From the NCBI GenBank assembly GCA_025350815.1, contig JANXXE010000012.1, positions 1 through 60,233 of the forward strand: a stretch of 60,233 nucleotides of DNA, read 5' to 3'. The position numbers and the translations under genes are program-made. Below, one piece after another: positions 60,184 through 60,233 of the stretch. This DNA comes from Myxococcales bacterium (GTDB lineage: Bacteria; Myxococcota_A; Polyangia; Fen-1088). The notes below the pieces were generated by a model. The model worked only from the letters and a program-made list of their open reading frames with translations. It made no database searches and had not been told where the DNA came from. Every line of letters begins with the position of its first letter. The first letter of the stretch is position 1.

Positions 60184-60233
60184 CTAGAAGCCGACCGGCG
60201 TAAGGGTCACGAACTCGGGAACCCAGCGGGTGA
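60184..60233 (-). CDS. 3' end of an unidentified gene
   Basis: The last codons of a minus-strand frame entering from the right edge read TRWVPEFVTLTPVGF before TAG at 60186-60184. The aromatic C-terminal residue would fit an outer-membrane protein, but the piece is too short to assign. The 60058-60183 stretch has no visible gene. Confidence 0.3.
   Translation of the reverse strand, partial: TRWVPEFVTLTPVGF

Noticed and set aside
1-60233. tRNA, rRNA, riboswitch, phage or replication-origin features
   Set aside because: None was recognised on reading. The only mobile-element trace found is the IS66 fragment at 55065-55322.

Overview
The window is high-GC DNA whose gene style points to a Myxococcota (Polyangia-like) bacterium. 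It carries many lipoproteins with long Gly/Ala-rich linkers after the lipobox, a Hanks-type Ser/Thr kinase with a PEGA-like outer domain, and CxxCH proteins with Ala/Pro-rich leaders. The lineage is inferred from gene style only; no rRNA or tRNA gene was seen.

Region by region: (a) 1-3.2 kb holds an aldehyde dehydrogenase operon and a TonB-like protein with two C-terminal domains. (b) 3.3-9.85 kb is an envelope/secreted cluster: an endostatin/lectin-like lipoprotein, two paralogous SGNH/SASA esterase lipoproteins, a beta-propeller lipoprotein and a concanavalin-fold lipoprotein. (c) 9.95-13.7 kb has a GT-C/TPR membrane protein, a small lipoprotein and a Ser/Thr kinase. (d) 13.8-43.3 kb is a large surface-carbohydrate locus. 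It contains methyltransferases, a carbamoyltransferase fused to a NodB-type deacetylase, a HAD/kinase/split-transketolase operon, two GT-C membrane proteins and a D-glycero-D-manno-heptose nucleotide operon (GmhA, GmhB, an HldE-like protein with swapped domains, an HddC-like nucleotidyltransferase, two epimerases). It continues with a divergent operon (cupin, three methyltransferase-type proteins, RmlD-like reductase, SDR, GT2, radical SAM protein) and ends with two copies of an oxygenase plus partner pair of the 'sporadic carbohydrate cluster' type around an SDR. Most genes in the sugar operons overlap by 4 bp (ATGA/GTGA), which implies translational coupling.

(e) 43.3-50.3 kb has a diheme-motif lipoprotein, an SGNH hydrolase with a C-terminal LamG/DUF1080-like domain, an NHL propeller, a small ferredoxin-like protein, a broken SnoaL-like gene, an NlpC/P60-like membrane protein, another CxxCH protein and a lipoprotein methyltransferase. 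(f) 50.4-55.3 kb looks like an acquired defence island: a decayed DUF433/PIN toxin-antitoxin pair, then an intact HTH - AAA+ ATPase - subtilisin-like protease operon resembling the IetA/IetS anti-phage module, bounded by an IS66 transposase remnant. (g) 55.3-60.2 kb has a TehA-like transporter, a DUF6755-like small membrane protein, a cytochrome b/Rieske-like gene interrupted by an in-frame TGA and a frameshift, a lipoprotein and an exported protein.

The best candidates for new biology are the twin oxygenase/partner pairs with their 23-bp divergent promoter region, the carbamoyltransferase-deacetylase fusion in a heptose/C-methyl-sugar locus, and the HTH-IetAS-like module. Several genes (27.25, 47.2, 50.7, 56.8 and 57.4 kb) have broken frames; these may be decay or assembly errors and should be checked before biology is built on them.
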